Below are positions 58,194-64,000 of a stretch of DNA of 64,000 nt, in pieces; the first letter of the stretch is position 1, and each line of letters starts with the position of its first letter. The notes beneath the pieces were generated by a model. It saw only the letters and a program-made list of their open reading frames with translations, ran no database searches and was not told where the DNA came from. Position numbers and translations under genes: made by a program. This DNA is from Linnemannia schmuckeri (Eukaryota; Mortierellomycota; Mortierellomycetes; Mortierellales; Mortierellaceae). The stretch covers positions 1,550,001-1,614,000 of the forward strand of contig JANATG010000008.1 in the NCBI GenBank assembly GCA_029449235.1, read 5' to 3'.

Positions 58194-60547
58194 TTACTGC
58201 ATTGCGTTGGGATCAAAGTGGAATCCTCCCTGAGGAGCACCGCCAGTCTGGAAAGCGAAAGCACCAGTCTGGGCATCAACCTGAGGGGCCAATCCAGTGT
58301 CCTCGTCGTCCTCCTCAGCAAAGTACTTGTCAATAATGGCATATGCCTTTCTGTAGATGTCGGTGTTGTCGTGAGCCTGCAAGTTGTGGATCTTTTCCAT
58401 GCCGCCGCAGTCCTCAATAAAGATTCCGAACTGGTTGACGCCGTTGGTTTGCTCTTTCTCGAGCTCACCAACCTTCAAGATGTTCTCCAAACCATCCAAA
58501 GCAACCTGGATAATCTTGTTGTCCATGCAGATCAAGATATCGCAGAGGGGCTTGATGCATCCCTGGGAAACAAGGTATTTGATCTGGTCGGGCTTGTTCA
58601 ATCCTCCAGAAGTGGCGTTAGAGATGGCCCAGCAGGCCTCCTTCTTGGTCTTGAAGTCGGCATTTTGGAGAATGTTGATCAGGGGAGGGATGATGTTGGC
58701 ATCAATGACGCTCTGAATCTGAACACAGGTTCCTGCGGTGATGTTAGAGATAGTCCAGCAAGCCTCCTTGCGAATGTTGTCCTTGGGGCTGGAGAGAAGG
58801 GCCAACAAGGCCTGGAGAGCTCCACAGTTGACAATGACCTGGGTCTGGATATCGTCACCGGTGACAATGTTTCCGACAGAGCGAAGAGCGGGCGTTTGAA
58901 CGGAGGCCATGTGGTGCATCAGCAACTCAACAAGACGGCGGCAAACACCGGACTCGATAACGGCCTGGATCTTCTCGTTCGAACCGTCAGAAAGGTAGGA
59001 CATGGCCCAGCAGGCGTCAATCAAAACCTCATCATCGCTGGAGTGAATCAGCTTGGCGAGAACGCTCAAAGCGGGAGCAATCTATAAAATTACAGTAAAA
59101 TACATGTTAGCGACCCAATGTTTAAGGAGACCATTGCCAATAACGGAAACTTGGGCTATTAACATACCAAACCCCACTCTGGGGGAGGGTTCTTGCCACG
59201 GCAAAAGTTGGAAAGAGTCCAGGTGGCGTTTCTGAGCATTGACAACTTGTTGTTCTCGTGGAGGAGCGAAAGAAGAGGCATCAAAGCGTTCTCGCGAAGG
59301 ACAATATCACGGCAACGGGGGCTGTCTCCTGCAATGTTTCCAAGAGCCCAAACAGCCTATTCGATATCCAGAAACGTTTCGTTAAATCTTAGTTCATGTG
59401 AAAATGGACAAATACATTATTGGCAAAGAGTTAGTCAACCCTTGTACATACCTGCTCCTTTACATCAGCGACGGGGCTGCTCAACAACTCGACAAAGAGG
59501 GGAACTGCGCCGGCCTCGATGACAAATTGAGTCTGGGCAGAGGTACCGGAAGCGATGTTGGTCAAAGCCCAAGCGGCTTCAAACTATTATAGGACAAAGA
59601 GAACGAGTGATGGGATCAGTATCCATATAGGCTTTGTCGGATGAAATTGAGGCAGGCGTGGCATGACGCACTTTTACAAACAAAAAGTCGTTTAACTCTT
59701 CATGTGGCATGTAAAATGTACCTGAACAACAGCGTGGGGAGAGCGCAAGAACTCGACGAACTTGGGGACAACTCCACAACGGATAACCTCATCAATAGGG
59801 GGGTTGCGCTCCTTTGACAGCAGCTTACGGAAGCGGGTAGTAGCTCCGAGCTGATCATCTACGTTATCAGACATGACTCCCTGGATCATGGCGGGCAGTT
59901 GCTCGTGGAACTATTGACGACCAAAAAAAAAAAAAAAAAAAAAGAGAATCGAGTTAGCCACTGCAGAAAGACAAAGAAAACAAAGTGTGGTCACTGCCCA
60001 TATCCCTGACTCCTATGAAACAAAAGTCCATCCAAGGTCAAGTGATGGCGTTTCACTGTATTCCTTAACTAGTCCCCTATGGTTTATTGCCAAGAAAGCT
60101 GTGGCTCCTGTTCCTGATCGTGCGATTGGTCGGACTCCTGGCAGAGCTGAAATCCCGTCCTTTCGCGTGATGGCTGATTGCAGGTCACCGCTACAGGTAG
60201 TCTGTAAAGTCCAGATTGAAGTTGTGCCTTCATCGTCTCTGCTGCTGTGAAAGTCGAGCGGGATGACACAGCATGAAAGGTGTTGTCGTTGTTGATTGTT
60301 TTTCTTTTTTTTCTGGCTCTTCTTGTTATTGTCGTTTTACCTGGTGGTTGGCTGCAGCAACACCCTCGTCCTCAGACTCTTCAGACTCTGCGGCGATGGC
60401 GAGGTTACGACGCTTGGACAGGTTCTCCTCACGCTTTTGCTTGCGGAGCTCGACATTGAGCTCGTTGCGGTTGCGGCGAAGCTCCTCGGGCTTAAATGCG
60501 TTCTTGGCCTTGAAGTTTTGGGAACGGTGCTCTGGGATTTTATCCAT
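58194..60547 (-). CDS. SRP1: importin subunit alpha (karyopherin alpha)
   Basis: Five minus-strand exons (60341-60547, 59722-59910, 59452-59583, 59168-59356, 58194-59081) give 534 residues, the usual size. The first exon is the importin-beta-binding domain, with basic clusters in EELRRNRNELNVELRKQKRE and LSKRRNLAIAAE, ending in an acidic linker. Exons 2-5 code the armadillo repeats. The Trp/Asn ladder that holds nuclear localisation signals is visible: FEAAWALTNIASG, AVWALGNIAGDS, ATWTLSNFCRG, ACWAMSYLSDG, ACWTISNITAG and ACWAISNATSG. The tail is acidic (FAEEDDEDTGLAPQ), as expected for the CAS-binding end. It carries classical NLS cargo into the nucleus with importin beta. Intron positions 2 to 4 fall next to conserved repeat helices. 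Intron 1 (59911-60340) contains a T21 tract in the sense direction. Confidence 0.97.
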
Positions 60548-62147
60548 TTGTGCGATCCTATGGTCGATATGAGCGGGTGAGGGTGAGTATGAGCTGGTTT
60601 TTTTGTGTTCCCTGTCGATGAGAGTTGTTTATGATGTCCGAGTGTGCTTTGTTTTTTATTTGTTTTTTCTTAGAAGTGTTAGGGGTTTGTTGGATTCGAG
60701 TGATTAGTGAGAAGTATGTAAAAGCTTACTTGTGTCTGGAAGTGGGAGAAGAGAAAAGGTAGCGGCGGATAAGGTGATGAGGGGGGTGGCCGCAGACGGA
60801 GAGGCGGAACAGGAGGGTGGACGGAGAGGTGATAGAAGAAAAAAGAAAGAAAGAAGGAAAAGTGGGAAAAAGGGGGGCTGCCTGAAATGAAGAAAAAATT
60901 TTGGCTTTTACTTTCGCGCGTTCTGTGTCCAAGTGACGTGTCTCCCACTGCTCCTCGAGGATGGACGCCACCAAACACACTGAGCCTGAGCCTGGACTGT
61001 GGACTCTCTTTCAAGGTGAATTGCCACTCAACGCCACTTCTTTTTTTTCCTTTTTCCTTCTTACTTTCTTTAGGTGTTTCTTGCGGTATTCTTGAGATAT
61101 GCCCGGCTTCTATAAGAATCAATAAAGCACAAAGACAACAAAGACATCTGTTACAGATAACGTGAACAAAGCTAGAGAGAAGAAGGAGGCAACAGTAAGG
61201 GAAAAACAGGACGCAAGGTACCACAGGGAAGGGAGTGCGGCCATGTGGCTCTCCGTTGCTTTGTGTTCGAATATATATGTGAAAAATGCCTGATGATGCT
61301 GTCTCGGATGATGGTGCCTCTCTGGGTGGTGAACATGGTGTGAAAGCAAAGCAAGTGAACGGTTGCACCTAATCGAGAACATATAAATGAACGTCTTCTA
61401 CTTGTAGCCCTTTTCTAGCTGTGCTCAACGGGATACACATGTCGTGTCCTTGGTGAGACATGTCACCCTACCAAATAAAAATGCTCAGGTACACTCTATG
61501 TGGTTAGAGGAATGTCAAGGTCGATATCGATGGAGATGTTACAACGAGCAAGTAAGAAGTGAAGAACAGAAAAGAGAAGGAAACACTAGTACAACGAGAA
61601 GTGTGCACGGCCAGTTTGCAGATAAACTCGACAAGGGCACACACACGCCATAACCCCTCCAGAGCAACCTGCATCTTGGTGTGCGCGAATTTTGATTCCT
61701 CCGTGTTATTCACATCTAAAAATCGTTTTTTCCTTCCCTATATCTTCTTTTTTCCTTTGTCCCTCTTCCTTTCCCTCTCTCCCTCGTCCTTCCCTCCTTC
61801 CGTCCTCCTTCCTTCCTTCGTTCGTTCGTTCCTTGTCTCCCTCCCTCGGCCACTTCCTTCCCCTTCCCTTCCCTTCCTCACTTCAACTCCGCCTGCCCAC
61901 CACCGTTCCATCCCACCCTCACCTAACACATACATACTTACACACTTACACACTTACATACACACTTACACATACCTGCTTGCACGCAACAACTTACTCT
62001 CGCTTGCATTCCTCATTATTCATCTTTCATCCCACGACCAAATAAAAAAAAATAAAAACTACAAACACTTTCCTACAACTAAATACACTACCACAGCTTC
62101 ACTACTCCCTCTCTTGTCTACCTTCGCACTGCCTTACCCTCCGAACA
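60548..62147. other. divergent region between importin alpha and the STE20 kinase
   Basis: A 1.6-kb region transcribed outward on both sides. It has pyrimidine- and purine-rich blocks and a CACTTACA microsatellite at about 61933-61970. The 300 bases before the kinase ATG are A/C/T-rich. Overlapping Ser/His/Pro-rich frames (60679-61368 minus, 61559-62200 plus) are simple-sequence artefacts. Confidence 0.55.
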
Positions 62148-62744
62148 ATGGAACGCATCTCATCCACCGGGTCAACAAAGCGCCCAAGCAGCATCCATAG
62201 CGGATCCGGTTACATACCCACCTCCCCCGTCTCCAGTCTGCCCCCTCCATCTCTCCTCCACGACGATGTCTTCTCCAACAATCCTGAGGACTATGACATT
62301 CGCCTCCCCATCGGTATGTTCTTGTCTCCTTCGTCTGGTTTATTTGTCCTCACGAGCAAAACCCGCCATATCGATATCAACTTATTGACGCTAACAAGTA
62401 TGTGTTTTTCTTTTCGCTTGGACCTTTTTTCGTTTTTGCCTTTTTTTTCTGGTTCTCTGTTGATTCAACTTCTCTAGGATATGGATCGTCAGCGGTCGTG
62501 TACAATGCCTACTATAAACCCCTGAACAGGCGAGTCGCCATCAAGGTTATCGACCTCGATATGTTTGAACGCAACCAGATTGATGAGCTTCGGAGGGAAA
62601 CTCAAGTCATGGCGTTGTGCAAACACCCCAACGTTTTGCGCGTCAATGGTGCCTTCGTGACCGACAGCAAGTTGTACATTGTCACTCCATATCTTTCTGC
62701 TGGTGAGTTCATGCTGCAAAAAGACGAGTGGGCATGATGGTTTC

Positions 62745-62789
<45 letters not shown>

Positions 62790-63908
62790 CTGTGTGCTTT
62801 GCTGTCCTTGCATTGGAGGAGACTCGAGCGTGGCACATGGTAGAGCATTGTTCTTATCGGACGCGCTCTCCTGCATGAATCTGTAAATGTTGACGCGATA
62901 TCTCACACGTCCTCATCTTCTCTGTCTGGGCGTGTGTTTATTTGTTCATTATGCCAGGTTCTTGCCTCGATATCATGAAGACTGCCTATCCCGAGGGGTT
63001 TGACGAAATCTCGATCGCCACCATTCTGAAGCAAGCTTTGCAAGGATTGGACTATCTACACAAAAACGGACACATCCATAGGCAAGTTGAAAGGAAAAAA
63101 ATGTCAAAAGGGGGGTTAGAATGAATGAAGTCGCCTTTTTTTATCATCAAGGAGTGAGTCTGTCCTATCTAACCTGAAGAGTTCTTTTTTTATGTACGCT
63201 CTTTTATTCAGGGATGTCAAGGCAGGCAATTTGCTCGTTGATGACGACGGCTCGGTCCTTCTAGGTGACTTTGGTGTCTCATCTTCGCTCATGGAGAACG
63301 GTGACCGACGTGGTCAGAGAAAGACTTTTGTCGGCACACCTTGTTGGATGGCGCCAGAGGTCATGGAGCAGGCTGGCTACGACTACAAGGCGGATATCTG
63401 GAGTTTTGGTATTACTGCCATTGAACTTGCGACTGGCCACGCACCCTTTGCTAAGTATCCTCCCATCAAGGTAACATACAGAGTGCTAGGGCTACGTCAA
63501 TAACACTCAACTTTACGCCTATTGACGCTATTGCATGCTAACGACTCTCTATCCCACGTTACTACACGTATTAATAGGTCTTGATGTTGACTCTTTCAAA
63601 TGACCCACCCACATTGGACAGAGAGTCAACCAAGCATCGCTACTCGAAGCTGCTCAAGGAAATGATTGATTGCTGCTTGCAAAAGGACGCCAGTAGAAGG
63701 TAACCAAACCACCATTGGTAAAACTTCAAAACTCTCTTACGCCCCGGAACGTGCTCTGACTTTTTTTAAAAAAATCCCTATACATTATTTAGACCATCGG
63801 CAGAAAAGCTCTTGAATCATTCGTTCTTCAAACAGGCCAAGAAAAAGTCGCACCTTGTCACTGGATTGCTGCACAACCTCCCGCCGCTTGAGCAAAGGCC
63901 TCCCAAGA
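62148..63908 (+). CDS. STE20 kinase, OSR1/SPAK (FRAY)-like, partial at the window edge
   Basis: Six exons are visible (62148-62313, 62478-62702, 62958-63081, 63212-63470, 63578-63699, 63793-63908), coding 337 residues; a donor at 63909 shows that the gene continues beyond the window. A 50-residue Ser/Pro-rich lead precedes the kinase domain. The glycine loop is GYGSSAVVYNAYY and the ATP-anchoring lysine is K78 in VAIKVIDL. HRDVKAGN spans 171-178 and DFG 191-193. The activation segment is KTFVGTPCWMAPEVMEQAGY, and ADIWSFGITAIELATGHAPF is typical. The match with OSR1/SPAK is closer than with PAK or MST types, for example in KVLMLTLSNDPPTL. Animal relatives respond to osmotic stress through WNK kinases. 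Intron 3 is of the GC-AG type and intron 2 holds 42 T. Confidence 0.93.
62746..62787 (+). repeat. T42 homopolymer inside the kinase gene intron
   Basis: The longest homopolymer of the window, 43 bases after the donor of intron 62703-62957 and 170 bases before its acceptor. Confidence 0.9.
63082..63211 (+). other. GC-AG intron splitting the kinase HRD motif
   Basis: The donor reads AG|GCAAGT and the acceptor TTCAG. Joining 63081 to 63212 restores H-R-D-V-K-A-G-N with the Arg codon split by the intron. No GT donor nearby gives the motif, so a GC donor is the simplest reading. Confidence 0.85.
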
Positions 63909-64000
63909 GTACGCCACGGCATTGCTCTACTCATTTAATACACCAAATAACCACCAGAAAAGGCCACAATTAACATGTGCTTTTTTTTATTCGTCTACTG

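Noticed and set aside
58179..59087. 302-residue open frame antisense to importin alpha
   Set aside because: It is the mirror of a highly conserved coding exon with C-ending codons, which keeps the opposite frame open; its protein is Leu/Val/Asp-rich without family features.
1..64000. tRNA, rRNA, CRISPR or transposon genes
   Set aside because: No tRNA B-box in a convincing cloverleaf context, no rRNA-like sequence, no spaced direct repeats, and no reverse transcriptase or transposase motifs were seen. Intronic snoRNAs were looked for by eye with no convincing C/D box pair, but a covariance search would be needed.

Overview
The window looks like nuclear DNA of an early-diverging filamentous fungus, most likely a Mortierella/Linnemannia-type Mucoromycota species. 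The genes are eukaryotic and intron-rich (up to eleven coding exons), with GT-AG introns, pyrimidine-rich leaders and many homopolymer tracts. The protein families include SNU13, PRP46/PRL1, EBP2, importin alpha, 14-3-3, OGDH E1 and SAC1. The genus is an inference from gene style, not from a database match.

Layout, left to right. 1-2661 is gene-free. A plus-strand block follows: a small thioredoxin-fold protein (2662-3645), a TLC-domain membrane protein with an in-frame stop (6322-7877), an extended SDR (9458-12714), an M20 amidohydrolase (13548-16069), a TBC Rab-GAP (17798-21119), a leucine-rich-repeat protein (21636-23840) and a decayed GT10 fucosyltransferase (about 24106-26396). Two minus-strand genes follow: SNU13 (27032-27577) and the 2-oxoglutarate dehydrogenase E1 gene (27798-31940). 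Next, on plus, are SAC1 (33766-36799), an otubain-type deubiquitinase (37204-38602), a 5.1-kb gene-free stretch rich in simple repeats, and an F-box-like protein (43707-46025). On minus are 14-3-3 (46589-48929) and PRP46/PRL1 (50153-52282). The right end holds a carotenoid oxygenase (53958-56421) and EBP2 (56591-57845) on plus, importin alpha (58194-60547) on minus, and an OSR1/SPAK-type STE20 kinase (62148 onward) that runs off the window.

The genes do not form an obvious pathway cluster; this is a housekeeping neighbourhood. Most models were rebuilt exon by exon, with reading phase checked across every junction, and most give complete proteins of normal family length. Exceptions are the fucosyltransferase relic (several stops and frame changes), the TLC gene (one in-frame TAA) and the right-edge kinase.

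I found no convincing novel multi-gene system. The most notable observations are: the fucosyltransferase relic whose stops are all TGA; an 18-nt microexon carrying the otubain catalytic cysteine; a GC-AG intron splitting the kinase HRD motif; two 15-nt exons opening the 14-3-3 gene; a SNU13 exon that is just the ATG; and a consistent sense-strand T bias of long homopolymers inside introns.
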